Below, piece by piece: positions 11,812 through 23,416 of a stretch of DNA of 64,000 nt. The notes below the pieces were generated by a model. It had not been told where the DNA came from and made no database searches. It saw only the letters and a program-made list of their open reading frames with translations. The stretch comes from Rhynchonema sp. JSB1_4 (taxonomy: Eukaryota > Nematoda > Chromadorea > Monhysterida > Xyalidae): NCBI GenBank assembly GCA_030248065.1, contig JASAMV010008903.1:1-64000 (forward strand). Direction: 5' to 3'. Each line of letters begins with the position of its first letter. Position 1 is the stretch's first letter. Both the position numbers and the translations under genes were made by a program.

Positions 11812-12815
11812 TTACTTATCAATGGGTTTCGCTCCCTGTTTATCGCACAACAACAAACGCAATAATCGCTCGCGGTACACGCGATTTTCGGCCAGCTTCA
11901 TTTCGTATCGTTTCTGATCGTTGTCAAGTTGATGCAGCAACTCAACGATATTTTCCAGTGACATACCTGTAAAATAAAGTGGCGGTTGTTCGTCAACAAA
12001 TTCGTCAAAAGGTTCGCCAAGTTTAGCGACAAAGTTAGGGGTAAAACAATCTTTGCTTTAATACAAAAAGGCGAGATGCTCAAACGACGAATGCCCAGAT
12101 GAACATTAACTTCGAAAACCCTTTGGGCCATCACCTTTCGGGGGATCCTCCTTGTGTTGCGTTAATAACTTTGTGATGCTGTCGATTTCAGCTTGAGTGA
12201 GCGCCCTGCAACGAAATTAATGAACACATCAATGTAGTTCAAGCCAGATGAAAATTTTCGCACCCTAAGGAAATTCATTGCAAAGTGTCTGACACAGGCT
12301 CGCTCCACGATTATACAGTATGTGACAAATTAGTCTGAAGGTTAACGGTTGTCGCAAATCCGCCTTTAAGAAAGCAACTTCTCAACTGAGGTTATCATTT
12401 GCTATCCTGATGTATACGTGCTTTGCCCTGGAGCTGTCAGATCAATGACGTTGCGCAGTTTTGGCCTTGTGGATCTTATCCCTTAGCTGCATCTGATACT
12501 GACGTGCCTCTGCGTCCATCTGACAAGACCAAAGGTTGTGTGGCCTGCGCGCAAACTGCACACCCGACAGATCTACAGCAAAGGCTATCCAGCAACATTC
12601 ATGACTGTGTATCCGACAGTAGCCATTGATTTGATTTGATTCTCCCAAAAAGACCACCCAGGGGATAAGATGAATGCCGACCTGTTTAACTGTTCGTCGG
12701 TGACGTCATCGGCGTCCATTGCGCCTCGATTAACGCCCTCGATTGGCACTTTGATAGGTGCGCACTGGCACACGGTTAGAAACACGAACACACAGATCAG
12801 ACATAGTTGGGCCAT
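11812..12815 (-). CDS. small secreted helical protein, four exons
   Basis: The family is not recognised. Exon 1 (12815 down to about 12705) starts MAQLCLICVFVFLTVCQCAP, a clear signal peptide with cleavage near CQC/AP. Later exons are 12519-12450 (MDAEARQYQMQLRDKIHKAK), 12191-12135 (EIDSITKLLTQHKEDPPK) and 11966-11812 (MSLENIVELLHQLDNDQKRY onward to the stop). With a GAC/GTCACC donor after exon 1 these join in phase to about 130 residues. A second donor at 12682 and acceptors at 12203 or upstream of 12519 are possible, so the middle is approximate. The mature part is charged and helix-forming, with heptad-like leucines near the C-terminus. It lies between the chitinase block and the DB cluster, on the opposite strand to both. 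Confidence 0.6.
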
Positions 12816-15668
12816 GGCTGAAAAATCAATAAATTGGGTTCAAATGTGGGTCCGTATCAACCTTAGACACAGGTACGGGGTTGCATGGGGACTTATGGAG
12901 GACGCTCTGACCAGCTGGAGAATTTTTGTTTTGAACGCTTTCTGTGATATGATATAGCGACGCACTCAGTTTTGATCAGCGTGGCAAGTGAATGCCTGGC
13001 AAATTAATTCTGGTCTGATATGCTGGTCAAAATTAGCGCTGCCCGCCAAGTACGGTGAAACAAAAACTCGTCGCAAAAACGTAAACGTCGTCGCCAAAGT
13101 GACCTTTAATTATGCTACTGATGGGGTCCAATGACGACGGGGAGGCCAAAGAACAAGGCTCAAGAAAAGAGGACAGTAAACATTATAGTTTTGAATGTGC
13201 AAAATTATTTATCAAGTCCAAGTCATGTAATCGTCCGTGCCTGTCGCTGCCAATCAACAACAGGTGAAACGTGCCACGTGGGCAATGGACTACATTTCAC
13301 ACAGGCAAATGACGATGCATGACAATATGGTAGCTTCATGAATTTACCTGCGTCTCTCGCATTAAGCGCCTCAGGGCCCAAACGGGCAATATTCCAAGTA
13401 CATACTGCTCCTATTCTGACAAAATGTCCCATGTTTACAGGACAGAACATCCCAAAACTAGAACAGGACAGACTTCCCCAAGAACAAATGTTCTGGACCC
13501 GAGACCTATCCAATAACTTGTCGGTCGTCCAAAACTATAGCAGAATCCCTTAAACGTGTTGCACTGTAACTGTGGGTCCGAATAATGGTATAGGTGCTAA
13601 GTGTGGGCTAATATTACAGTGGTCAACTCATGTGGTCAAATCACTTCGTCAACCAAAGCCGGGATGAGTTGATGACTCTACAATGTGAGTTGACGAAGTG
13701 ATCCGACTACTTGGGTTGACCATTGTAATGTAAACCCAAGTGTGGCCAAAACATGGTCTGATCCTGGACCCACAACGACAAACCGCACGACCAACTACAA
13801 AATTGTATATTTGAGATAGTTTTTATTTCGTCATGGGCCCAACCGAAGTGCAGCATCCCCCGAAGTACAAGTTTTCGTCCTTGGGTATTCTTTTTGACTG
13901 TTGGGTTTAGGATAATCCTGTCTAGTACTACACTTGAGCGAGACACAGGTAAATTCATTGTGACATTGATGTTGTTGATATACGCATGGCATGTAGGTTA
14001 CGGTAGGATCCGGTCTCCTGCTGGTGCCTCGGGGGTTTCTCAGGAGCGAGTGAGCCAAGTCACACAAAGCATTTTGTTGTGACCGGGGACTGCACCAATA
14101 TTTTGCTGGCATTGCAACTCGCAAAGGTCCACAAAAATTAGTGATGCTGTAAACAAAACTTGTACATAGTGTAGTTGCACCTTCGGCTCACCTTCACTTT
14201 ACTGCTCCACTGATGATCATGTGCGTGGGGCAAGAAACGTATAGGTATAGTATATTGTGAATTTTTCAGTAATTATTATATTTTAATCTTCGCCGGAAAC
14301 TCAAAAATGTCGAAATCTCAGCCGGGCGGTAATATTGCGATGCGCATACTAGCCACGACGAACATGTGTGCGTAATTGAGAACGAAGATATTTTGATGTC
14401 GAAAGTATTTATACGATCATCAACATCTCAAGCTCAAGCACGGACCGAAAGTTGGTCGAGAAAAACAGATTGTTGGTATGGAGCTGTGGGTAGAAAAAGC
14501 TGGTGGCGAGGCCACGAGGGCAACAACCATTACCGGAAGTACGTCAGAGCTGATTGGCAGCAGCCGGATAAAAAGCACAAACGCGCGCGCGCGCGTTGGC
14601 GAGATGTTGCTAAGAATACACGCCCGCCCCCTTTGTGGCGCATGCGTTAATTCGGCAATAGGTCGGACATTTACTGATGGGCACCCCTGGGGACATTCTG
14701 TCACGTTGTTGTGGTCTGTACGTGCACGCTTTGGGGGGTGAGGCGCGTACTTCAGGGTGGTGGTTTGGGCTTTAGCCCTGCATTTAGAGTTACGTTTGAG
14801 GACTTGGAGTTAGGCGCATATGCGGTACGATATTGAGCCCAGACGGCGTGCTTCCAAACCCAGGCATAATCCTAAACCACCAGGTCAATGCATCAGTTGA
14901 CTGACTGCAATAGTCAATGATGTTTCATCGTGCTGTTACAGTGTGGTGATGAAATTTAGCTTTTTGGTTTCCTACAACCCAGTTGCTGTTCAATCAGTTG
15001 TTGGGTTCATTTGCGTAATGTTGCGACATAACCCCCCCCCCCCCGGAAGCGCCGTGACTTGAGCGCACGCTAACTACAGTACATATGGTGTATGTATTCA
15101 TTATCAACAACACTAAGAGCCACACACAATCACAAACAAACGCGCGCAAATTCAATTGCAAACAATAGAAGCGCAGCAAACCGTTTTAAAGAGCGTGCCA
15201 TCGCTTTTTCTGGTCCTATTTTTTGACCCACTTCTTCAGCACATGGTGGTGCGCTGAAATTTCGAAATCTTTCAGCTGCTCTCCAATGAGTCACTCACAG
15301 CGTTTCGATTCAAACAACAATTGGCAATCACTTGACCTAATCTCACGCTACGGTGCTTGGGCGATAGTTTTTTTGGTCCGAAAAAGTTTTGCTGCTTGTT
15401 GAAGCACTTTTGAACGTTTGCCAACAGATTTCGACATCTTTTCAAAAGATTAGCGACGATGCAAGTCGACTTTATTCGGCTTAATCATAAATGCACGTGA
15501 ATAATATCAATCGCACCGATCCAACCTTAAAAGTATGGCGTCAAATGGTACACTGTTGCGACCACAAACTAAACAAATTATGCTCCCCAGACATGCTTAC
15601 AAATCTTCTAAATCATATCATTTTAAAAAGTTGCAGAATTTGTCGGTTTTTTCCCGAGTAGTACGAAA
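12816..15668. other. intergenic region with one MITE and no supported gene
   Basis: Several frames of 60-97 codons are open on both strands, but none has a signal peptide, domain or consistent splice sites. Features seen are the inverted-repeat element at 13613-13729, an alternating CG run near 14580, and a C-homopolymer at about 15032. Confidence 0.4.
13613..13729. mobile_element. GTGGTCAA / TTGACGAAGTGAT inverted-repeat element (copy 1)
   Basis: The ends ATTACAGTGGTCAACTCA and GGGTTGACCATTGTAAT are inverted. The inner blocks GTCAAATCACTTCGTCAA and GTTGACGAAGTGATCCGAC are inverted too. Two more copies occur at 18870-19028 and 43439-43581, both inside DB-gene introns. Confidence 0.75.
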
Positions 15669-16415
15669 TTAAACAAATCCGACAGTCTGAAACGGTTTCG
15701 CATCAAATGGATTGTCGAACCCCTCGTCGTTGCTGAAGTAGCGTCGGTAACGCGCGAACCCTGAAAAATTAAAAACGACATATCAAAAATAACTTTGCAA
15801 AATTTTAAAAATATTTTAGACAAAAATCAACTGAAAAAATTAAAAACCATTGCGTTCCCACGGGCTCCACGCTTTCGGCAGCACTGGACTGTCCATAAAA
15901 CGTGCCGCGCGCAGACTTCGAGCGTTGTTGAACTTCAACATCTGAAACATTTGTGGGATGCAAAAATTGCCTGTGAAGAACTCAACACAGCTGCCATTTC
16001 GATTAAAATAAAGATTACTCGCAATTTAGAAAGGTGGCAATGAGAACACTAACGGCAGATTGGGAACCAAAATGATCGTTCGCTGTCGTCTTGGGTTCGT
16101 CAGGCACACCCTTTAATAGCCACTAAATGCTGTACCCAGACAGAGTACACTGCGAGAGTGTGCCCACTTTTAAGCGACCTTCCATGGTGATATCCTCCAC
16201 AGGGACCTAAAGATCGGTCCTCCAAGCAGCAACCTCCCAATTACAACTCTATACAGTGAATGTTCTTCATACTGGCGGAAAATTTAGGTTCCCAATCGTG
16301 TCATTACAAAGGGGATGGACTGTACAAGCCAGCTCACCGCTGCCTTTCCAGCCGGGTGCGCTGCAAACGCCACAGTAACCATCAACGCGACAACCACGAT
16401 TGTTCGAAGGTGCAT
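15669..16415 (-). CDS. small secreted protein, 87 residues, three exons
   Basis: The family is not recognised. Exons are 16415-16338, 15941-15848 and 15760-15669, with phases 0 and 1 that match at both junctions. Exon 1 is almost entirely a signal peptide (MHLRTIVVVALMVTVAFAAH). The mature part is about 68 residues with no cysteine. It is rich in Arg, Phe and Asn, with stretches such as SLRAARFMDSPVLPKAW and RYRRYFSNDEGFDNPF. Basic and aromatic composition, small size and lack of cysteine would suit a cationic peptide or peptide-hormone precursor, but no amidation signal (G-K/R) is seen. The exon 2 acceptor is AATGTTTCAG, the motif shared by many introns in this window. Confidence 0.7.
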
Positions 16416-17719
16416 ATTTGGTTTCGGTTTTGGTCTGGCCGTTTATCGCGAACACACGAACGAAATTTGGGAAATGAAATAAAAGTGCGTTTATCGATAA
16501 AAAAAACTGGACAAGACCGGCTTTGGTAACTTGTGCAAATAAATGTAAGCCCTTCATGATAATAGGTGCTTACTCAGCCAGCTGCGTGGTGTGCTTGTGC
16601 TTTGTAAGTGCGGTCATTGAATTGAGGGCCGTCTTTGAAGGGTTCGTGGGACAAAGGAAACCATTTTTGGGCAAGACATGTCTGCATGCCAGGCGTGTCC
16701 AAATTCAGTCCAAATGTCAACAAAATGTCGTGGCAGAGACCACCTTTTGGCAACGTCGCTTGATTCAAACTTTCATTGCGTTTTTCGTGTTTAGTTTGCA
16801 TGATTGACATGGTTGAACCGCTTTTTTGTCAAGTCGACTTGGTCCAGACACGTGAAAGAATGAAAATTGCGGAGCGAATTGGCGGAGCACATGATGGCAT
16901 AGGGGTTGCTGGAAAATGAAGTTTTCGCACTTGTAATTTTTTTATTAGTTGATGCTGGAGTTGGTTTTAGCTTCGTTTGTTTTGATCCCAACACACACAC
17001 ACACAGCTAACTAAATTTGGTGGTACGGTAACCCACCATCTGGTCCGAAAAAATGCCGATCGCCCAAATCTTCCACAGTATGTATCACATTGAGAATACC
17101 TGAGAATACCCCGTCACTCTGTGCATTTATGAGCAAGCAGTATACGCGTGTGCGGCTTGCGTACAAATGACCAGCTGATGTTACACAAAGGCTTTGACAT
17201 ACATACATACCTGACATTACTTTACTAGCAGTTCAGTAGTTATGCCTAAACCGGCGGACGGAACCGATCGCTAACCAAGATTTTGACATTGATGGGCAAA
17301 ACAAGGCATCCAATTACCGTGCCACACGTGGGCAGGTGTGGGAAGACGGAGAGCATACCCTCGCGTGCCAGTTAAGCCGATCGGATTAAAGACCCATTCT
17401 TGTCGCGTGCAGCATTTTTTTGTCAGAAACACCACAGGTGCTCTCATTAAAGTTGTGCACGTCTGCTTGCTGTGTTTGGTCGTTGTTTTTGTTTGTTATT
17501 CAGCTATATTCCACTTTTGTCTCTCTGCCCTGCCCCCGCACGGAGTCCCTTTGCGTGAGTGGTCGCATAATTGGTTTTTTTGACCGCTTGTGTGCTGTGT
17601 TTTGTAGATTTTGCCTTTATTTCCGGGCACAGAAAAAATAATTCAAAATCTTAGCGTGCTGAAGGAAGACCACCAAAAACGTGCCAATATCGAAGCCCAC
17701 TGCGCTGTGAAACATCAGA
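16416..17719. other. intergenic region, divergent promoter space
   Basis: This separates the minus-strand 87-residue gene from DB gene A, so both promoters should lie here. I see no unambiguous TATA or gene. TGAAACATCAG at 17709-17719 ends directly before the ATG of gene A and resembles the 3' intron motif used elsewhere, so a 5'-UTR intron or a trans-splice acceptor is possible. Confidence 0.35.
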
Positions 17720-20589
17720 ATGGCGATTGTGGCCTCGTCCAGCCGTCTGCAGCACTGGACCACAACAATGCTGACACTGTTAATGCTCGCTGCAAACATG
17801 TCGAGCTTGCCACATCAGGTTCGCGACAATGGGTCTTTTATACTTTTTTGAAATTTAAAGGCTAAATCTTGGATGAAACATTACCTAACAAACCCCAATG
17901 CCCGTCACGTCACATTGGCAAGTCGATTTTATTGTTTTTTAGCTTGCTTGAAACGGATCGTGGTGTAAAGTTTTCTGGCATATTGGGTTCGATGCAGGGT
18001 TGGGCAAAAAACGTTTTTTTCCAAAAAATCGTTTTTTTTAAAACGCCCAGATGACCAAAATATGCCCCCAAAAAAATGGAAAACGCTCATGTTGGGAAGA
18101 AAACGTGGTTAAATGAAGTAATTCTATGTGTTCTGAGGCAAAATAAACGGGTTTCAACCCTTTTCTAGCGAGTTGCTAAGATCCCATATCAGACCCGCAT
18201 CATGGGACCAACTTTGGCCGGGGTCATCACTGAAAGTCAAACTCCGTATATCGACGTATCTCGACAAAGTAAAAATTGGTCGAAAATTTTTTGAAAAAAA
18301 TGGGACAAAAAATTGATTTTCCTTGATAATCAGGGTACTTTCCCTGAAAAATCAGGGAAAATCAAGGAAATTCAGGATTTAAAAAAAAACGAAAAACGAC
18401 CCAGGCGTTTTTTTTAAAAAAAACGTCGTTTTTTTAAGAAAAAACGCCGTCGTTTTTTTTGCCCAACCCTGGTTCGATGTCGTCTTCTGACTTCGACCAG
18501 CGTAAAGGTTCTGCTTGGTCGTCAAATGTGGAAAAAGCTCTTTACACTGGTCAAAATTAGCGGCATCACTGCATCTCGAAATCGTCCTTCAAAATACAAA
18601 ATCGTCAATGTCAATGAGCAGACAAAAACCATACCGGATCGTGTGAACTTTCATATCGCACACACATGAACATTTGAAATCTAAAACATAATGTAGCAAC
18701 GCCCATTATGGTCGGCAAGCTGATGTTTCAGACAATTCGTCCTGGTGACGTGTTTGTGCGTTGTTGCGTCGGTCAAACGCGTGTGCCCGCTGCCTGTTAT
18801 CGATACTGCAACTTCGGACCGAGGGGCTTCGGATTGAACGCGGTACGTGTTTGGTATGAACTGGCTTATATTATGATGGTCAACTCAGCTGGTCGAGGCA
18901 TTTCGTCAACTCACTTTGTGGACTCGTCGTCTCACCCGCGAATGCTGTGTTCTATTTCTCGCACTCACTCGGGGCTGCGCTGTGAGTTGACGAAGTGATT
19001 TGACCACTTGAGTTGACCACGCAGTAATATTAGTGGGCAAACCTAGCATTTTTGCCGGAATGATGTATATGTAGATGCCCATACCTGTATGTATAGTATT
19101 TATACAGTCGACCTCTCTACCTATCTGGCGGTCTCCACATACCGTACAAGTGGTGAAACCTCAAAAGAACTTTCTTTTGTCACCTTCACTGTCATTTTGA
19201 TTGGTTACGGTTCGGTCCCAACGATACACATTCTGTCCGATAATTCATTCCTGAGTTCAAAAATTTGTTATTTTTAACGAAGCAGGGCCTCAAAGTCCAA
19301 TTTTGGTTGTTGGCCTCTGAGTCCTGTCTGAGTGTAATGTTTCACAGCTGCGCACCATGTACGAGAACACCACAGCGTGTCCGATGTCGTCATTGGGTTC
19401 GTACCTGTTCTGTGCGGGTTCGGGCGCAGATCAGCGGGACGGCTGTGCGCGCAACGGAGTCGGCAAACCGGCGGGCGGCATTTGCACGCAATTGTGCGAT
19501 CTCAGACCCGGCAGCACACTTCAGGTACTGCAGATGTGGGTCAGAGGGGGTATGTAGTTTAGTCATGACTTATACGAATGTTGTCAACGCAGCTGCCTGT
19601 ACTTCGTGCACACGCAGCAGGATGTGTGTTGTCGTCGACCGGCTGGCTCATACTATCCGAATGTGTTTGCATGCATCCAACGTGTGCAGACATAATCCAG
19701 CCAGCTGCGCTTGCACGAACCACAACAATCAGTTGCGTCAACAACAACAGCATTAGTCATGTTTTGAGCAAACCTGCACTTGTGCACGTTCGCGGTCACG
19801 TGGCGATCTGGCGTACACGCACTGATGATGACCTGGTGCACCACGTCCGTTTGTTTTGTGAAAACAGTGGTCGAAATGGAAAAACAGTCGGCATCAAACG
19901 TGATGTTCGGGTGCTGACCCGATCTAATTCCTTGTCAAAGACGGTCTTGTGGCTCCATTTGAAAATCGGGTCATCACTGACACCGCCAGATACTGACGTC
20001 AGCTTGTGTCTAAATAAGCATAAAATCGTCTCCTCTGAACAGTCCGCTCCTAAGACACAAATGTTGTTGTTATCATCATGCCCATTATGGTTGCTTGCTG
20101 CTTCAAGGGCATCCCTCGTCCAGTCAACCATCCGCAAATTGTAGCTAATTGTAAAGTAATTGACTCAAATCGCCGACATACTTGACTGACGCAGCCGTTC
20201 ATTTTGGTTGCGTGTTTTGTTAGTGTGCTTTGGTGTTTGGTAATTCGAGCATTTTGTTTGACTGCGCGAGCTCAGCCGTTCAAGCAAGTCACCGATGGGC
20301 ATGATGACAACAACTTTCACTTGCAGCTAACCCCACGTCATATCGCGTGCATTGGAGTCGTGTCTAACGTGCGCACCACGTTCAAAGAATACGTACAACA
20401 CCAAATTGATATGGGCACATATCAAGGTATTTTTTTGAAGTTTTATGGTTGTTTTTTATCATATTTTCTAGAATTGTTTTTGACGCGTTATCCATGGCGC
20501 TGAACTCGAAAATATTTCCTTGAACAGGATTTCTGCGCACCGCCCGGGCGCTTCAAACGGCCAACGAATATGTTCATTTGCTGGAGTGA
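17720..20589 (+). CDS. DB-module-like secreted protein A, five exons, 182 residues
   Basis: DB modules are cysteine-rich domains known mainly from nematode secreted proteins; their molecular role is poorly known. Exons 17720-17818, 18732-18842, 19348-19524, 20327-20426 and 20528-20589 join in phase. Exon 1 is a signal sequence with a hydrophobic core MLTLLMLAA. Exon 2 gives the first half (FVRCC, CYRYCNF), exon 3 the second half (CPMSSLGSYLFCAG, GCARNGV, ICTQLCDLRPG), exon 4 the last cysteine (HIACIG), and exon 5 a short tail. There are ten cysteines at the spacing shared by all six paralogues, against twelve in the classical module. Gene A lacks the phase-1 intron after the GV motif found in B, C, E and F, and has instead an intron at LQ/LT. 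Introns carry a hAT-like element and other inverted repeats. Confidence 0.85.
17995..18471. mobile_element. hAT-type non-autonomous element in DB gene A intron 1
   Basis: It starts CAGGGTTGGGCAAAAAACG and ends with the inverse GCCCAACCCTG, flanked by a perfect 8-bp duplication GTTCGATG (17987-17994 and 18472-18479). The perfect duplication points to a fairly recent insertion. There is no transposase. Confidence 0.88.
18870..19028. mobile_element. GTGGTCAA / TTGACGAAGTGAT element (copy 2)
   Basis: It lies in DB gene A intron 2. The left end is ATTATGATGGTCAACTCA and the right end is GAGTTGACCACGCAGTAAT, with GTGAGTTGACGAAGTGATTT inside as in copies 1 and 3. Confidence 0.75.
19556..19760. repeat. 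inverted repeat, GACTTATACGAATG family
   Basis: It lies in DB gene A intron 3. The arms TAGTCATGACTTATACG...GTTGTCAACGCAGCTG and CAGTTGCGTCAACAAC...GCATTAGTCATG are inverted. The GCTTATACGAATGGCGTTAACGC-like core also occurs at about 28427, 31617 and 50780. A long open frame crossing it on + (19578-20144) is a by-product of the repeat. Confidence 0.6.
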
Positions 20590-20769
20590 GATTTCAAAGG
20601 TCATAGGTATGGTACATTACATGTCCCATTGTCATGACAAAGTTTAAACTCGAAGCCAAGTTCAAAGAAAGTTTGTAGATACAACATATTATTCTAATCT
20701 ACACCTTTATCATAGTAGTTCTATATTGTTTTGTTATGTTTTTTTGAGGTTGTTGTAGTTTGAAAATAA

Positions 20770-20965
20770 TACAGGGTGACTCAATAAGTTCGGAAACCTT
20801 TTGTGACACTACAGATCTCGGCCGTTGTTGCACCTGGATGCAGTTTTGGCATAGTGTTCGAAAGCGTAGGCGATCTAGTTTTCTGTGTTAAAATTTCGTG
20901 CGGTCAAGTGCTTCAACGAATGAACTGAGCCAAGTTTTGTGAAGGACTTTTTGGGTCACCCTGTA
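20770..20965. mobile_element. mariner-like non-autonomous element
   Basis: TACAGGGTGACTCAA at the left and TTGGGTCACCCTGTA at the right are inverted and bounded by TA, as expected for Tc1/mariner insertion. The 196-bp body has no transposase frame. Confidence 0.7.
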
Positions 20966-21788
20966 CGAAGGACTATCAGTCGACTTTTCGACTTTCCGGG
21001 TAAGTTTTTTCTTTTTCCTTTCCTTTATTTTCTTTTGTCCTTCTTTTCGGTGGTCCTTAATTCCTATGTCTAGTTGGACTACACGCAATGTACAATACGT
21101 AATCTTATGTCTGATTCTCAATATTTATATTTCTCGCATTTATCCTTGTATAAAAGGCTTCAGATTTATTATAAACTGTCAAATGATATTGCGGTCAATC
21201 CTGCTTTGATTTCATGATCTCTTGTTGTGACCATCGTTATTCCATCAAATAAAGCTTATTATCACTTGAATTTGGAGCAGTGACTTTTTAAATACCAAAT
21301 TGTCGTGTTTCAAAGTGTTTAGCAAAAAAACTACGCGTTGACCCTTTTATATAATTCAAATTATATTTCATGAGTAAGTGGCCATTTTTGGTAACGTTTC
21401 ATCAAGGACCAACGTTTGATGGTCCAATCCTGCGCATTGTTGGGCGTACATCAATGCACCAAAAAACTCTGTTACACCGTGATGCCCTCCCCAAATAAAC
21501 AAATGGTGAAGTTATACCAGAGCAAGACCCAACAGAACCGATCTCCAGGTTTGACTACAGCTGTTATTGAGCGTCAAATTAGTATAATGATGTGCGTGTC
21601 ATGTTTGAACTGATTTGTTCTTCAGCATAAGTTATAGGTGATTTGTCACGCGCCACGTTTTATTCAAAGAACGAAGAGAAAAAGAACAAAAGAAATAAAC
21701 AAACAAAATTTCAAGTTTACGGGGCGCAGCAGTGCATGACCATTTGCCTACCACTTGTGACAGAAAATGAAAAAGTCTGCTGTAAAGG

Positions 21789-22086
21789 CAGTCTACGGGT
21801 TGTTGTCACTCCGCCCCCGAATACCGTAACCCACCGTAATTTTGATCTGCAAAGATCGTGTCGAGACCGTTTTGTTTTTTATCTATGTTTTGCGTGTTAG
21901 CGCCAACACCAACCAACATTTCGAAGTTTTGGGGATCGACGCGCACGATGACAATTTCCAGCTTGCTGCCACTAATACACGTGTCGATAAGCAGCGATCA
22001 GCATGGGTCTCGCAACGATCTCGCTTGCGGTGGGTTACAGTATTCGGGGGCTGAGTGACAACCTCCCGTAGACTGCCGTTACATAC
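21789..22086. mobile_element. inverted-repeat element with about 48-bp arms
   Basis: The left arm GCAGTCTACGGGTTGTTGTC...CCCCCGAATACCGTAACCC is mirrored by GGGTTACAGTATTCGGGGG...GACAACCTCCCGTAGACTGC. The loop contains GATGACAATTTCCAGC, a block related to those at 44660-44871 and 59380. Confidence 0.7.
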
Positions 22087-23416
22087 GCGCGTGCTTTTAC
22101 AAAAATACTGGTAAACTTTTAACTGAGACGTCATTGCGCTTTTGCGTGCGAAAGCACAACTGCGAGCAAAATCGGGCTAATTGTTTCGCCGTCAACTCAA
22201 ATCGTCAACTGTGGTGGTCGACTCAGGCCACGACGCGTATGCATCTCATGTAGTGCACGCATTTAATGCCGCGACGGCATTACAGACCAAAGCAGACCCA
22301 AATGTACGCGAAAAAATAGCGGCAAAATAAAATGCTGCCCACAACAACACGAAGATCCATGTTGACAACATAACAATCCGGTCTGAGCTGACTACATGAA
22401 TATAAGCCCTGTACAGCACAACCCCGCAACTGTGTGTGATGTGCAGCAGCCAAAAAAAGTGACTGAAAAAGTATTGTCAATGCACATGCAAACGGTATGA
22501 TGTTGGTTGACTGCTTCCCTTCCAAAGAAAACACTGCAGAGTATGGTGAAATAACAATGTTTTAGTCAAGTGTGCACATCATCAAAATATGTTTTCAAAG
22601 CAAAATTAAGAAAAAGTTACACCAAGAAGAAGATATGCAACCACAATCAATGATGCATTGCAATAGTAATGGACATTTTTTAACTGGAAACTGCTTCGTT
22701 TTGGTTTTACTGTAGAAGTTTTGTTTAAATTCATAACATTTATGGGTGAGCAAAATTCAAGATAAAACACCTTACCAAACTTACAGCACCCACTAACAAC
22801 CGCAGAGTGCAGTTTTACAACCATTGCTATGTGCAAAATAATTATTATGCAAAAATGATTACTTCATTGAACGAACCTTTATTTTTTGTACATAAAATAT
22901 GCCCATACATTACATTATTATTTCTAAGGTCAAGTCCCGCGCAACAATTATCTTATACATAAATTGCGGCTACCGCACCTTCAAAATCTTCTTCAATTTT
23001 TTGGAAACGTTCACTTTCTATGACTCGCATTTGATCCACATTTCACATCCCGCTTGAGTTGTGTGTTGAATGGCTGACAGTCGCGGTCACAGTAAGGTCG
23101 CCCAAGGTTCCTTTCCGCCTGTCCAAACGCATTTCGAGTAAACCAGCGAAAGTACAATTCAAACCAGGCCATTTACGAGATAGGGTGGCTGGCTCAGTCT
23201 CAGGTTTACAGTTCGGGTTAGGCCTGGGCTTCAGTCAAGCCTAAGTGGCACCCTGACCCTAGTCCTATGATTGAGCCTGAGCAAAGCCTAAGCCCGAACC
23301 TAAACAATAACATTACGGACGAGCTGGACTGGTACGTCCGATAGTTATACAGCGACGACATCTGGTATTTTCAGGCTTGAACATAAAAATCAGCAGAGAC
23401 AAACAAAATAAACACA

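Larger units (their letters stand above)
20590..23416. other. intergenic region between DB genes A and B
   Basis: No gene is supported. It holds a mariner-like element (20770-20965), a long inverted-repeat element (21789-22086), AATAAA at 21247, and GGTTAGGCCTGGGCTT / AAGCCTAAGCCC mirror repeats at about 23200-23310. The promoter of gene B should lie near 23300-23410. Confidence 0.4.

Noticed and set aside
19578..20144. 188-codon open frame on +, the longest forward frame near DB gene A.
   Set aside because: It runs through an inverted repeat and intron 3 of gene A; composition follows the repeat and no domain is present.
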